The notes: generated by a model not told the origin, from the letters alone. DNA of 64,000 bases from Achromobacter sp. RTa (GCF_000757485.1 NZ_JPYO01000042.1:672830-736829); one strand, 5' to 3'. Shown: positions 43,184-52,983, numbered from the stretch's first letter. Numbers and translations are program-made.

Positions 43184-43327
43184 TTTATCACCGCGCCAAG
43201 ACAGGTCTCAGCGTTTTTCGACGAAACGTGGATTCGGCTCGACAAAACGGCGCGCCGCCATCGGCTGCGCGGCCTCGAAGCCCTTTTTTGAAAATAGTTG
43301 TTTCATTCGAACGGCAGGTATTCGTAA

Positions 43328-43361
43328 GCGAATGCGCCGGCCCACGGGCCGGCGCATTCGC
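43328..43361 (-). terminator. 16-bp perfect hairpin after the gamma-glutamyltransferase gene
   Basis: GCGAATGCGCCGGCCC (43328-43343) pairs perfectly with 43346-43361 across a 2-nt centre. It starts 22 bp after the ggt-like stop codon and separates that operon from the autotransporter promoter region. There is no strong T-run. Confidence 0.65.
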
Positions 43362-43383
43362 ATCCCGCTCGCCATGCGGCGCC

Positions 43384-44988
43384 TCAATACCCTATCGGAT
43401 ACCCATCCTTGCGATGATCGGATGCCGCCAGATAGCCGCCCTGCTCCAGCCGCATGGCCATCTGGGCGCTGCCGAACTCCAGGTCGAATCTCGGCGCCAC
43501 GTCGACCTGATGACCGAAGGCGCGCAACTGCTCCACGGCCTCGGGCGGGCAGTTCCATTCCACCGCCACGCCGACGTTATCGTCCTTGACGCGCCAGCGC
43601 GGCGCATCGCTGGCCGCCTGCGGGTTCTGGCCGAAGTCCGCCAACCGGCTCGTGACCTGGAAATGCCCCTGCGCCTGCATCGATCCGCCCATCACGCCAA
43701 AGCTCATCAAGGGCTTTCCCTGCTTCATCAGGAAGCCGGGAATGATGGTGTGGAACGGCCGCTTGTTGGGCGCGACCACGTTGGGGTGGCCCCGCTTGGT
43801 GGAGAAGCCCCACCCCCGGTTCTGCAGGGCGATGCCCGTGCCCGGCACCACCACGCCGGAGCCGAAGCCCTTGAAGTTGGACTGGATGAACGACACCATG
43901 GTGCCGTGCTGATCGGCAGCGGTAAGGTACACCGTTCCGCCGCTGTGCGGATTGCCGGGGCGCGGCGCCCCGGCGCGCCCCGGATCGATCAGCCTGGCCC
44001 GCTCGGCCAGATACGCGGGGTCCAGCAGCTGCGCGCTGGATACCTTCATGTGATCCGGATCGCCCACGTGCTCGTACAGATCGGCGAACGCCAGGCGCAT
44101 GGCCTCGATCTGCAGATGCAGTGTGCGCCCGGTATCGCGGCCGCTCTCGCGCAGATCGAAGCGCTCCAGCATGCCCAGGGCCATCAGGGCGCCGATGCCC
44201 TGGCCGTTGGGACCGATCTCGAACAATTCCAGGTCGCGGTAGCGCATGCCGATGGGTTCCACCCAATCCGCCCGATGGCGCTCCATATCGGCTTGCGTGA
44301 TGTAGCCGCCGGTATTGCGGGCATGGGCCGCGATGGCCGCCGCCAGCTCGCCGCGATAGAAGCTTTCGCCCTTGCTGCGGGCAATGCTTTCCAGCGTGGC
44401 CGCCTGCCCAGGGCAGCGGAAACGCTCGCCCGGCAAGGGAGCCCGGCCGCCCGGCGCGAAGGATTCGGCGAAGCCCGGCTGCCCGCTCAGGCGCGGCACC
44501 TGCTTTTGCCATTGCCGGTGAACGGTGGGCGACACCAGGTAGCCGTCACGCGCGTAGCGGATGGCGGGCTCGAACAGGTCCTCGAACGGCAGGGAACCGA
44601 ACTTCTCCCAGATCGCGCGCCATCCGGACACCACGCCGGGCACGGTCACACTGCCCCAACCAATGGGATCCATGCCGTCCAGGTGTGCGAAGCGCTCCGT
44701 TTCCCATGCGGCCGGCGCCCGTCCCGACGCGTTCAGGCCGTGCAGGCGCCCCTCGTGCCAGACGATGGCGAACATATCGCCGCCGATCCCGTTCATGCAC
44801 GGCTCGACCACGGTCAGCGCGATGGCGGTTGCCAGGGCCGCATCGACGGCGTTGCCGCCCCGCGCGTACATCTGGAGGCCTGCGGCGCTGGCCAGCGGCT
44901 GCGAGGTGCTGACCACGTTGTCCGCCAGCACCGGCATGCGCTGCGAGGGATAGGGAAGCTGCCAGAAGGGATCGTTTGGAATGGGCAT
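43384..44988 (-). CDS. Gamma-glutamyltransferase family N-terminal-nucleophile hydrolase
   Basis: This is a 534-aa Ntn-hydrolase proenzyme that should cleave itself before a threonine. The probable nucleophile is Thr in PHSGGTVYLTAADQHG (about residue 355). The usual upstream landmarks GGNAVDAALATAIALTVVEP and GIGGDMFAIVW are present, as is MSFGVMGGSMQAQGH near the end. No signal peptide is visible, unlike periplasmic Ggt, so this is probably a cytoplasmic acylase-type member. It lies 33 bp after a Bug receptor gene on the same strand, suggesting uptake and cleavage of a glutamyl or acyl compound. The substrate is unknown. Confidence 0.87.
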   Translation of the reverse strand: MPIPNDPFWQLPYPSQRMPVLADNVVSTSQPLASAAGLQMYARGGNAVDAALATAIALTVVEPCMNGIGGDMFAIVWHEGRLHGLNASGRAPAAWETERFAHLDGMDPIGWGSVTVPGVVSGWRAIWEKFGSLPFEDLFEPAIRYARDGYLVSPTVHRQWQKQVPRLSGQPGFAESFAPGGRAPLPGERFRCPGQAATLESIARSKGESFYRGELAAAIAAHARNTGGYITQADMERHRADWVEPIGMRYRDLELFEIGPNGQGIGALMALGMLERFDLRESGRDTGRTLHLQIEAMRLAFADLYEHVGDPDHMKVSSAQLLDPAYLAERARLIDPGRAGAPRPGNPHSGGTVYLTAADQHGTMVSFIQSNFKGFGSGVVVPGTGIALQNRGWGFSTKRGHPNVVAPNKRPFHTIIPGFLMKQGKPLMSFGVMGGSMQAQGHFQVTSRLADFGQNPQAASDAPRWRVKDDNVGVAVEWNCPPEAVEQLRAFGHQVDVAPRFDLEFGSAQMAMRLEQGGYLAASDHRKDGYPIGY

Positions 44989-45021
44989 GGGTGTCGGTTC
45001 GGAAGTTCGGAATTGCCGCCG

Positions 45022-46044
45022 CTATTTGCCGGCGCTGATGTTCAAGGCCTTGACCTTGTCCCTCCAGAAGGCCTGCTGGTCCAGGATGAAGCGCGGCAGC
45101 GCCGCGCCGGGAATCTCGCTGATCTGGAAACCCTGGGCTTCGATCGCCTTGCGGAAGGCCGCGTCGTCCTGCGCCTTGGCCAACGCCCGGGCCACGATGT
45201 CCAGCCTGTCTTGGGGCGTGCCGCGCGGCGCCATCAGCGCGAACAGGTTCTCGGCCTCCAGCCCTTGCACGCCCAGCTCCTTCAGCGTGGGCACCTCGGG
45301 CATCACCGGCAGGCGCTTGGCCGACGCCACGCCCAGCACATCGATGCGTCCGCCCTGCTTGTGCGGCAAGGAACTGGTGACGCTATCGAACATGAATACC
45401 GACGCGCCGGAGATCACCTCGGGCAGCGCCTGGCTGCTGCCCTTGTAAGGGATCTGCAGCGCATCCACGCCGGTCTGTTCCTTGAATATCTCGGCTTCCA
45501 GGTTGGACAGCGTGCCCGCTCCCATCGAGGCGTAGTTGTACTTGCCCGGCGCTGCCTTCAGGTAGGACACCAGGCTGGCGTAATCCTTGATGCCGAGCTT
45601 GGAGGGCGTGACCAGGATATGCGGCGCGCTTGCAATTGCGCCCACCGCATCGAAATCTCCGTCCAGCGACACCTGCTGCTTGCCGTTGAGGGCCTCGTAG
45701 ATGGAGTTGGACATTACGGACGAGATATACAGCGTGTAGCCATCGGCCTCGGACCTTGCCGCCGCCTGCATCCCTATCAGCCCGCCCGCGCCAGGGCGGT
45801 TCAACACCACCACGGACTGCCCCAGCGTATCGCCCAGCCGCTGGCTCAGTTCCCGCGCCAGCACATCGGTGGCTCCGCCCGGCGGAAACGACAGGATCAG
45901 CTGGATGGAACGCTGCGGAAAGTCTGCGGCAAGCGCTCCGGCCATGGCCGACGACAGCGCCAGCGCGGCAAGAGCGCGCGTGAGGAGACCGCGGCCCAGC
46001 GGGCGCGATCCGGTGAGATTCGATTTGCAGACGGCAATGGACAT
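45022..46044 (-). CDS. Bug-family periplasmic substrate-binding protein 2
   Basis: This 340-aa protein has a signal peptide (LLTRALAALALSSAMAGALA, cleavage near residue 40) and the Bug motifs FPQRSIQLILSFPPGGATD, LNRPGAGGLIGMQAAA and PYKGSSQALPEVISG. It should bind a carboxylate in the periplasm. No TctAB permease gene is adjacent. AAGGGGA precedes the ATG. It forms an operon with the gamma-glutamyltransferase gene and is divergent from a LysR gene, with an 11-bp perfect inverted repeat in the 150-bp gap. Confidence 0.92.
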   Translation of the reverse strand: MSIAVCKSNLTGSRPLGRGLLTRALAALALSSAMAGALAADFPQRSIQLILSFPPGGATDVLARELSQRLGDTLGQSVVVLNRPGAGGLIGMQAAARSEADGYTLYISSVMSNSIYEALNGKQQVSLDGDFDAVGAIASAPHILVTPSKLGIKDYASLVSYLKAAPGKYNYASMGAGTLSNLEAEIFKEQTGVDALQIPYKGSSQALPEVISGASVFMFDSVTSSLPHKQGGRIDVLGVASAKRLPVMPEVPTLKELGVQGLEAENLFALMAPRGTPQDRLDIVARALAKAQDDAAFRKAIEAQGFQISEIPGAALPRFILDQQAFWRDKVKALNISAGK

Positions 46045-46142
46045 GCGATTCCCCTTGGTCCATGAAAACGCGGCCGGCCTCGGCTCTCTGTCCGCTCATC
46101 CGGCCGCCGATAGGCAAATCCATTCTATGAATTGCTGTTTAG

Positions 46143-46175
46143 GCAATCAAGATCAATAATTCGCATCTTGATTGC
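46143..46175. promoter_or_regulatory. 11-bp perfect inverted repeat, LysR operator candidate
   Basis: GCAATCAAGAT (46143-46153) and ATCTTGATTGC (46165-46175) are exact inverse copies with an 11-nt spacer, midway between the divergent Bug and LysR genes. Long dyads of this kind are typical LysR recognition sites. It ends 19 bp before the lysR ATG, so autoregulation is likely. Confidence 0.65.
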
Positions 46176-46194
46176 ATTTTTTAGAATCAAATCC

Positions 46195-47109
46195 ATGCTC
46201 AGCACCGCGCATCGCTATTTCCTCGAAGTGGTCCGGGGCGGCAGCATCAAGGAAGCTGCCGCCGCCCTGCACGTGGCGCCTTCAGCCATCAGCCGGCAGA
46301 TCGCGAAGCTGGAGCACGATTGCGGCGCGGCGCTGTTCGAGCGCCGCCCTCACGGCATGGTGCTGACGCGGGCCGGCGAGCTGCTGGCCGACTACGCGCG
46401 CCGCGCCGCCATGGATTCCGAACATGTGCTGCGCGACATCCGCAGCCTGCGGCAGGCGGAGCTGACCACCATCCGCATCGGCTCGAACGAAGCCGTGGCG
46501 CGCAACGTTCTGCCCAGCATCCTGGGCGCCTACCGCGGCCAGCATCCCGAGGTGGCGTTCCAGGTGCACATCGCCTCGCCCGGCGTGGTCACCCAGCGCC
46601 TGCGCGACGGCGCCATCGACGTAGGCCTGGCCTTCAGCATCAATGCCGGCAGCGGCATCGACGTGCGCTACGAAATCGTGTCGCCCGTGCGCGCGATCAT
46701 GGTTCCTGGCCACCCCCTCTCCGGGCGCCCCAGCCTCTCGCTGGACGATCTGCGCCACTATCCGATCGCATTGACCGACTCCGGCACCACCGTGCGCCTG
46801 CTGTTCGACAACTCCGCCGCCAACGGCAACGGCCCGCCCTTCGACGTCGCCTATTCCAGCAACTCTTCCTCGGTCACCCGCGCCATCGTCGAGGCCGGCC
46901 ATGCGATTACGCTGGCCGGCGAGATCACGCTCGCCGAACCGCTGGCCAGCGGCGCGCTGGTGGCGGTCGCACTGCAACAGCCGGTGTTCGCCGAACGCAC
47001 GCTGCAGATACAGACCGCCAGCCACGTCACGCTACCCGACGCCACCGAGAGATTCGTGCGGCACATGATCCAGGCGCTGGCCGCCGAATCCGGCGGCCCC
47101 CGCGCCTGA
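46195..47109 (+). CDS. LysR-family regulator of the Bug-ggt operon
   Basis: This 304-aa regulator has an N-terminal helix-turn-helix (SIKEAAAALHVAPSAISRQI, about 18-37) and a LysR effector domain with RIGSNEAVARNVLPSIL. The ATG at 46195 gives the family start MLSTAHRYFLEVV; the open frame upstream runs across the operator and is not coding. It is divergent from the Bug-ggt operon and a perfect dyad lies between, so that operon is the expected target. Its 3' end is 11 bp from the convergent channel gene. The ligand is unknown. Confidence 0.9.
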   Translation: MLSTAHRYFLEVVRGGSIKEAAAALHVAPSAISRQIAKLEHDCGAALFERRPHGMVLTRAGELLADYARRAAMDSEHVLRDIRSLRQAELTTIRIGSNEAVARNVLPSILGAYRGQHPEVAFQVHIASPGVVTQRLRDGAIDVGLAFSINAGSGIDVRYEIVSPVRAIMVPGHPLSGRPSLSLDDLRHYPIALTDSGTTVRLLFDNSAANGNGPPFDVAYSSNSSSVTRAIVEAGHAITLAGEITLAEPLASGALVAVALQQPVFAERTLQIQTASHVTLPDATERFVRHMIQALAAESGGPRA

Positions 47110-47120
47110 CCCGCGTATCG

Positions 47121-49604
47121 CTACGCGCGCGGCGCGTCGGGATCCTCGCGCGCCTCCAGCTCGTTGCCCAGCACCTCGGCCGAGTCCTCGCTGGGCGCTT
47201 GCGGCTCCAGGCGGCGGCGCGTGTGCCCCGCCGCGCGGGCATCCTCGCCCTCGTCGGGGCGTTCGGCCTGCAGCGTCACGTTGGCCGCCGGCGCGAACCC
47301 CCGCTTGTCCTGGCCGAAGTACACCACGGTGTGCGGGTACGGCAGCTCGATGCCCGCGGCGTCGAAATGCTTCTTCAACAGCCGGTTGTAGCCGCGCTGC
47401 ACGGCCCACTGCATGCCGGGCGTGGTCTTGATCAGGATCCGGATGGTCACGCCCTTTTCGTTGACCGCCGTGACGCCTGCGACCGTCATCTCTTCCAGGA
47501 TCTCGGGCCCCAGCACCGTGTCGGTCATGAGCTCGGCAAAGGCCGCGCGCAGGTGCACGATCGCGTCGTCCACGCTTTCGCGGTGGGCGATGGTGTATTC
47601 GCCCAGGTGGTACGAGAAGTCGCGCATATGGTTGGCCACCACGTCCACCGAAGAGAATGGCACCAGGTGATAGCCGCCGTCCAGCGTGCGGATGCCCACC
47701 GAGCGTATCGTCATCTTCTCGACCGTGCCGAACACGCCCGCGACCTGCACCACGTCGTTCTCGTTCATCCCGTTCTCAAGCTGGATGAAGACGCCGGTGA
47801 TGATGTCCTGCACCAGCTTTTGCGCCCCGAAGCCGATGGCCAGGCCGACCACGCCCGCGCCGGCGATCAGCGGGCCCACGTCGATGCCGATCTGCGACAG
47901 CAGCACCATCAGCGTCATCGTCACGATGACGATCAGCGCGGCGTTGCGAAATAGCGCCAGCAGCGTGCGTTCGCGCGCGCTGGGCATGCCCCGCCCTTCG
48001 CTCTGGCTGAGCCGGTGCTCGATCACGCTGGCGACCACGGTCCAGGCCAGCGCCGCGATCAGCAGCACGATGGCGATGTTCAGCACCATCTTGATGGCCG
48101 CGCCGCCGGCATCCGACGCCAACCAGCTCGACAGGTCGAAGGCGTGCCAGGCGTCAAGGACCAGCAGCACCAGGACGATGCGGATGATCAGGCCGATCAG
48201 CTTCAACATGGCCGGCACGTAGGCGTTGACGCGGGCCTCCAGCAGCGGCAGGCGCTGGCGCAGGTCCGCCGGCAATTTGATCGGCTTGGCCAGCACGGCG
48301 TTCAGCAGCAGGATCAGCAGGCTGCCCACGCCGATGACCAGGAGCGTCTGCGCGGTGGCGCGGGCCATGAATGGCAGCGCGTTGGTCGGGTCTATCTGGC
48401 TGACGACCAGCAGAATCGTGAAATAGCCGATGCCCAGCACATGCCACACTCGCGACAGGATGTGCAAGCGCGATCCCATGAACGTGGTGGCGCTGGCGGC
48501 GCGGCGGTCCAGGCGTTCGCGCACCGTCTGGCGGTTGCGCCAGATGACGCGCACGGCATATGCGTACACCGCCAGCATGATGATCAGGTTGGCCAGCCTG
48601 CCCAGAGCGGGCGACAGCGAGGCCGACACCACGGGATCGACCAGGAGCGTGCCGTAGCCGGCCGCCACGACGATGCGCAGCAGCCAGGCATTCCAGTACT
48701 TGGCATGCTCGTCGGCCATGGGCAGCAGGCGCAGGTGCGGATGCTTGACGGCGAATACCGTGCGGACCGCCACCTTGACGATCTCCACCGACACGAAAGC
48801 CTTCAGGAACACGGCCGCCAACGCATCCAGCGTCCCGCGCCCGGGCGTGCTCCACAGGGCCGCGGCTCCGCCTGCCATGGCGGCAAGCACCACCACGCCC
48901 ACGTCGATGGCCAGCGCCCCCACAATGGCCCCCGCGCGCCGGTACAGCACGCGCATGGAGGCCGGCGCGCCGCGTTTCGGCGGCGCATCGGACGCGCGGC
49001 CCTGCTCGGCCACCCAGCGGTCGATGCGGGTGTAGATGTACATGGCTATCATCCGCAGCAGGATGAACGCAATGATCGTGACCGCGGCGGCCAGCGCCAA
49101 CGGCAGCAGGGCATGGCCCGCGGCGCCGCTGTCCATGCGCAGGCTGCGTCCCGAAGCCAGTGCGCGCATGTCTTCCACGCCCTGCCCCATATCGGTGGCC
49201 AGGCCAGTCAGAAAGCGCTGCACATCATCGGCCATGCGTTCCCGCAGCCCGGGCTCTGCCGGCTGCGCGGGCGGCGCGGCCGCGCCCGCGGTGCGGGACG
49301 AAGCCGGCTTCGTCCCGGACGCCTGCCCCCGCAACTCATCCACCAGCGCCTTGCGCGCCTCGGGATTTTCCAGCAGGTCGGCCAGCGCGGCCGGCGTCAG
49401 CCCGGAGGCCGGCGCGGCCGTTTCCTGCGCCAGCAACGGCATCGCAGCCACTGCCTTGGCCTGCCAGCCAAGCGATACGCAACACAGCATCGCTGCCAGC
49501 AGCAGGGCCGCCAGCCACGGTCTTTCCCGTCGGCGCCGCCAGAAACTGGCGGCATGCGTGCGGGGCAGGAAAGAAATCGATGCTGTCGTCGCGGATCTAA
49601 CCAC
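47121..49604 (-). CDS. MscS-family mechanosensitive channel, YbiO-like
   Basis: This is an 827-aa inner-membrane channel that opens under membrane tension and protects against osmotic downshock. An N-terminal signal or anchor segment (WLAALLLAAMLCCVSLGW) precedes a periplasmic linker and about ten membrane helices. The MscS pore and upper-vestibule signature follows: GAGVVGLAIGFGAQKLVQD then GVFIQLENGMNENDVV (about residues 575-615). The cytoplasmic beta and alpha/beta domains come next. Size and order resemble E. coli YbiO (about 740 aa). The start is GTG at 49604 with AGGAG 9 bp upstream; the open frame continues upstream without a good ribosome-binding site. It has a charged C-terminal tail of about 60 residues. 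Confidence 0.88.
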   Translation of the reverse strand: MVRSATTASISFLPRTHAASFWRRRRERPWLAALLLAAMLCCVSLGWQAKAVAAMPLLAQETAAPASGLTPAALADLLENPEARKALVDELRGQASGTKPASSRTAGAAAPPAQPAEPGLRERMADDVQRFLTGLATDMGQGVEDMRALASGRSLRMDSGAAGHALLPLALAAAVTIIAFILLRMIAMYIYTRIDRWVAEQGRASDAPPKRGAPASMRVLYRRAGAIVGALAIDVGVVVLAAMAGGAAALWSTPGRGTLDALAAVFLKAFVSVEIVKVAVRTVFAVKHPHLRLLPMADEHAKYWNAWLLRIVVAAGYGTLLVDPVVSASLSPALGRLANLIIMLAVYAYAVRVIWRNRQTVRERLDRRAASATTFMGSRLHILSRVWHVLGIGYFTILLVVSQIDPTNALPFMARATAQTLLVIGVGSLLILLLNAVLAKPIKLPADLRQRLPLLEARVNAYVPAMLKLIGLIIRIVLVLLVLDAWHAFDLSSWLASDAGGAAIKMVLNIAIVLLIAALAWTVVASVIEHRLSQSEGRGMPSARERTLLALFRNAALIVIVTMTLMVLLSQIGIDVGPLIAGAGVVGLAIGFGAQKLVQDIITGVFIQLENGMNENDVVQVAGVFGTVEKMTIRSVGIRTLDGGYHLVPFSSVDVVANHMRDFSYHLGEYTIAHRESVDDAIVHLRAAFAELMTDTVLGPEILEEMTVAGVTAVNEKGVTIRILIKTTPGMQWAVQRGYNRLLKKHFDAAGIELPYPHTVVYFGQDKRGFAPAANVTLQAERPDEGEDARAAGHTRRRLEPQAPSEDSAEVLGNELEAREDPDAPRA

Positions 49605-49713
49605 TAAAGAGTCTCCTATACGATCAAGGCCCAGGGAGCGGCGCGCGGCCGCCATAGGTCCGATGATAAAGGCCACCCGGCCGCAACTCCGATTTCGAAG
49701 CGAAAAAATGGTG

Positions 49714-50154
49714 TCAGACTGAACCCGCCCGTGTCGAGTTTCTCGACCGGCCGTTCTGGATCGCGGCGAAGAAGAAGGCCGTGGTAAGACCGAACAGAAC
49801 AAGTCCGTTCACCGCTTCGATGGCTCCGATGAGCCGCCAGTGAGGCGGCAGGAATGCCGGCGCGTGCCCATAGCTGGTTATCGCCTCCAATGAATAGAGG
49901 ATCGCCTCGGCCAGGTTGGGCACGGCGCCGATATGCACATACAGGAAAGCCCACGCCAGCGCCTCCAGGGCATGGACGACCGCGGCGAACAACGCAAAGA
50001 TCGCGACGGAAACCCCAAACAGGATCTTGCTTTGGGCCAGATGGGCTGGCGCGGATGCCAGCAACCTGCCCATGGCCAGAAATGCCGTCACGTGCACGAC
50101 GATCGTCGCGACGAACAAGGGCAGGCCCAACAACCAGTCGTCTTCCCAACTCAT
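49714..50154 (-). CDS. Small ion-channel-like membrane protein
   Basis: This is a 146-aa membrane protein with three hydrophobic helices (about 8-30, 38-68, 108-132) and a re-entrant pore-like segment ending ITSYGHA between the last two. The layout resembles a two-helix potassium-channel module, but the filter is TSYG rather than TVGYG, so selectivity is doubtful. The ATG at 50154 has a strong AGGAGG; an in-frame start further upstream is less likely. It lies 109 bp before the MscS-like gene on the same strand. Ion conduction is inferred; it could instead be a membrane sensor or orphan fold. Confidence 0.6.
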   Translation of the reverse strand: MSWEDDWLLGLPLFVATIVVHVTAFLAMGRLLASAPAHLAQSKILFGVSVAIFALFAAVVHALEALAWAFLYVHIGAVPNLAEAILYSLEAITSYGHAPAFLPPHWRLIGAIEAVNGLVLFGLTTAFFFAAIQNGRSRNSTRAGSV

Positions 50155-50518
50155 GCGACGCCTCCTGGCCCGGACGGGCCCGTCACCCGGCTCGACTCGC
50201 AAGGTATCCCTTCAAACCAACAGGAAATTGTAGAGGCGGTTTTTGCGAGTGTCTGTTCACCCTTTGGGCTAAACCGCACTCTTCGCCGCTATGCCAGGGA
50301 CGATTTCCGTGGCGCGGCCCGGTCCGTCGGCGTTGTGCAAAGCACCAAAAAAGGCCCGGCCCAAGCCCCCCTCTTTTTCCGTTGTTGTAAAACGGCAGCA
50401 CGAAGCATCGGCTGGTCCCGGCGCCTGTAATATCAATCCACCAAGAAAAAAAACCGGCGTCTGCAAGGCAGAAAAATGCCGGCAGATTCACGCCACTACA
50501 GGGGAAGGGTAGTCGTAA
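50155..50518. other. 364-bp intergenic stretch without a supported gene
   Basis: This region lies between the divergent channel-like and AraC genes. It is less GC-rich than its surroundings, with A-runs near 50343 and 50445 and T-runs near 50249 and 50372. Short open frames here lack ribosome-binding sites. Promoters are likely but I could not place them. Confidence 0.5.
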
Positions 50519-51652
50519 GTGAATCAAGCCACCACTCATTTGACGCCATCGCCCGCCCGGCCGGACCTGCACTTCGGAACGCGCGCGCCGCCGGTCATTT
50601 CAGTCACGACCCTGGCCGGCATATCCGGACTGATACGAAATACCTTTGGCGACAAGATCCTGAGGCAAGCCAAGCAAGCCGTGATGCTCGACTTCGAGCT
50701 GATCGAAAACCGTGAGTGCTTCGTTCCGCAGGCGCTCATGACCGATTTCCTCTGGGAGATCGAACGACGCTCCGGCGGCGTGAACCTCGGCCTGTTTTCC
50801 GCTCCGCACCTGTCGCTGACGACGTACGGACGCTGGGGCGAATATGTCCTGGCCGCCGACAGCCTGGGCGAGGCCCTGGCCCGCGCGGCCTCCTCCTTGA
50901 GGTATCACAGCACCGGCGACCGGATGAGAGTCTCGGTCGAGGGAGGCATCGCCCGCGCCAGCTATTTCACTGCCACGCGAGGGCGCCCCGGCTACGTACA
51001 CATTGCAAGTGGCACCGCGATCGTGTTGCTCAGCATTCTGCGCACCTACCTGGGGCCGGGCTTTCTGCCGGATTGGATCGAACTGGACATCCCGCGTCCG
51101 GCGGCCGTGGCCCCGTTCGAAGACGTATACCAATGCCCGGTCGTGTTCGACACCAATGCCGTATCCGTGTGCATCGACGCCCGTCTGCTTGAGCGCCGCG
51201 CCCACGGCCGCGTCCAGCCGCGCCTGGTAACGGTCGAAGACGTGGCGCGCGCGATTTTCGAACCCGCCGGCCTGGGCAATTTCATGGGAGTCGTCGTGGC
51301 GCACATCCACGCGCAGGTTCAAGCCGGCTCCGTATCCATCGACAGCACGGCGCGCGCGCTCGACACCAGCGTGCGCACGCTGCAACGGATTCTGCGGCGC
51401 GATAGCGGATCCGACTTCCGAGAGCTGGTGAACGTCGTCCGTATGCGGCGGGCCAAGGAGTTGCTTGCGGGCACCAGCGCATCGATCACGGAGATCGCGA
51501 TGGAATTCGGCTATTCCAGCCCGGCGAATTTCGCCCGCGCATTCCGCAACGCCGCCGGGCTGGCGCCGCATGAATACCGGCTCAGCCTGGGTCTGGAGCA
51601 CGGAAGGTCAGCGGAACCCGTTCCGCAGGATACCCCGGGGACTCGACTGTAA
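50519..51652 (+). CDS. AraC-family regulator (arabinose-binding-like N-terminal domain)
   Basis: This is a 377-aa regulator. The long N-terminal ligand domain (about 30-215) resembles the group of OruR/ArgR-like AraC proteins. The AraC DNA-binding domain (about 260-360) has SIDSTARALDTSVRTLQRIL and SITEIAMEFGYSSPANFARAF. The start is GTG at 50519, about 10 bp after GGAAGGG; no better ATG precedes the domain. It converges with a flavodoxin-fold reductase gene 29 bp downstream and may control it or the hydrolase operon beyond it (inference). Confidence 0.87.
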   Translation: MNQATTHLTPSPARPDLHFGTRAPPVISVTTLAGISGLIRNTFGDKILRQAKQAVMLDFELIENRECFVPQALMTDFLWEIERRSGGVNLGLFSAPHLSLTTYGRWGEYVLAADSLGEALARAASSLRYHSTGDRMRVSVEGGIARASYFTATRGRPGYVHIASGTAIVLLSILRTYLGPGFLPDWIELDIPRPAAVAPFEDVYQCPVVFDTNAVSVCIDARLLERRAHGRVQPRLVTVEDVARAIFEPAGLGNFMGVVVAHIHAQVQAGSVSIDSTARALDTSVRTLQRILRRDSGSDFRELVNVVRMRRAKELLAGTSASITEIAMEFGYSSPANFARAFRNAAGLAPHEYRLSLGLEHGRSAEPVPQDTPGTRL

Positions 51653-51681
51653 CGCCCTGGGCTACGTTTTCAACGCCATAC

Positions 51682-52764
51682 TCACTTCGGCCTGGGATCC
51701 TCGATGCCCCGGTCCGGCACCGTGAGTTCTCCCCGCCGTAGCCGCGGCAGGCAATTGACCATGGCGCGCGCCACGTTGCGCACCTCCTGCTGCACCGCCC
51801 CGTCCTGGTCCAGCTCATCGTGGCTGGTGGCGTAGGGGCGGTAATAGCCGATATAGCGCTCCAGCCGCGATGCCGCGCCGGCGTCGATCAGCCCCATCCA
51901 ATCGAGCCAGTCGCTCAGGGCGCGCCGCTGCCCTTCGACGCCGGCCACGTCGCCATGCACCACCAGCCCGTAGGCGCGGCCGGCAAGATGCTTGGGATAC
52001 GGCCAACCCGCCAGTTCAACCTGCTTGGCCTTGAGCGGGTCCTTGCCGCCGGTCAGGGTCGGATCGGGATTGCCGCCATCGGCGCACACCAGTCGGTCGA
52101 TCATCAGTTTCAAGGGGCTGGGCGACTGATACCAGTACGTGGGCGCGACCAGGATCACGCCGTGTGCCGCCACCCATTGTTCGTAGATTCCCGCCATGGC
52201 GTCGTTGTCCTGTCCCAGCGAATGATTCGGGTAGCAACTGCAAGGCCAATGGCATAGCGGCATCGCGGTCGAGACGCAGCCCTTGCAGGGGTGGATCTGG
52301 TACTGGTATTCGTACACCAGCCGGCTGAGGTCCAGCGTATCGGTTTGCACGCGGGCAACCTGCAATTCCTCCGCCACGATACGCGCCAGCCGCCAGCTTT
52401 TGGAGACCTCGCCCGGACAGGTGCCGTCATTGCGCGCCGCGCCGACGATCACCAGCACACGCGACGGCGTGTCTGGATCCCGTTGCACTTGCGCGGCGCG
52501 CGCCAGCCGGTCGCGCGTCTCCTTCCATTCGACCGACAGGTCGAAATCGGGATCGGAGAATTCGGGGCCCGCCTTCACGGTAACGGGCGACTTGCGGCCC
52601 TGTTCGTAGGCGTCCCAGGCGATCGCCTCCAGGCGCTCCAGCGCCTCCCGCTCGGCCTGGAAGGCCGGGTCGTAGAAACGTCGCATGAAGCGCTCGCGGA
52701 AAGCGTCGCGCGCGAGCGGGCCCGGGTATTGCCCCTTGCGCACGATCGGGATGGTCTTCTTCAT
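51682..52764 (-). CDS. NADPH-dependent FMN-reductase/flavodoxin-fold protein with Cys-rich insert
   Basis: This is a 360-aa protein. The flavodoxin-like core begins about residue 105 ([16 protein letters not shown], phosphate-binding loop) and continues with [19 protein letters not shown], the usual flavin isoalloxazine region. Between them lies a cysteine-rich segment ([20 protein letters not shown], about 165-185) that could bind a metal or an Fe-S cluster, as in iron-sulfur flavoproteins. About 100 N-terminal residues have no clear family. The ATG at 52764 lacks a strong ribosome-binding site, so the start is uncertain. It is divergent from the alpha/beta hydrolase operon across 219 bp. 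Confidence 0.75.
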   Translation of the reverse strand: MKKTIPIVRKGQYPGPLARDAFRERFMRRFYDPAFQAEREALERLEAIAWDAYEQGRKSPVTVKAGPEFSDPDFDLSVEWKETRDRLARAAQVQRDPDTPSRVLVIVGAARNDGTCPGEVSKSWRLARIVAEELQVARVQTDTLDLSRLVYEYQYQIHPCKGCVSTAMPLCHWPCSCYPNHSLGQDNDAMAGIYEQWVAAHGVILVAPTYWYQSPSPLKLMIDRLVCADGGNPDPTLTGGKDPLKAKQVELAGWPYPKHLAGRAYGLVVHGDVAGVEGQRRALSDWLDWMGLIDAGAASRLERYIGYYRPYATSHDELDQDGAVQQEVRNVARAMVNCLPRLRRGELTVPDRGIEDPRPK

Positions 52765-52983
52765 GTCCGCGCGGCAAAACAGGCGTTCGGGTTCGGCATG
52801 GCGATCCTCCCTGTCCAGATAGGCACCACCAGCAGCAAGCCGCGTGCCCGGCGTCGTCCACGCCGCAATTGGTGCGCGCAGCACAACAGAGTGCTTCCGG
52901 CGCCGGGCCTACCGCGCCCAAGTCGCCAGACCTACGATGCCTTCACCATCAGCGCAGTCCTCTTCCCCAACCGGAGCACACTC

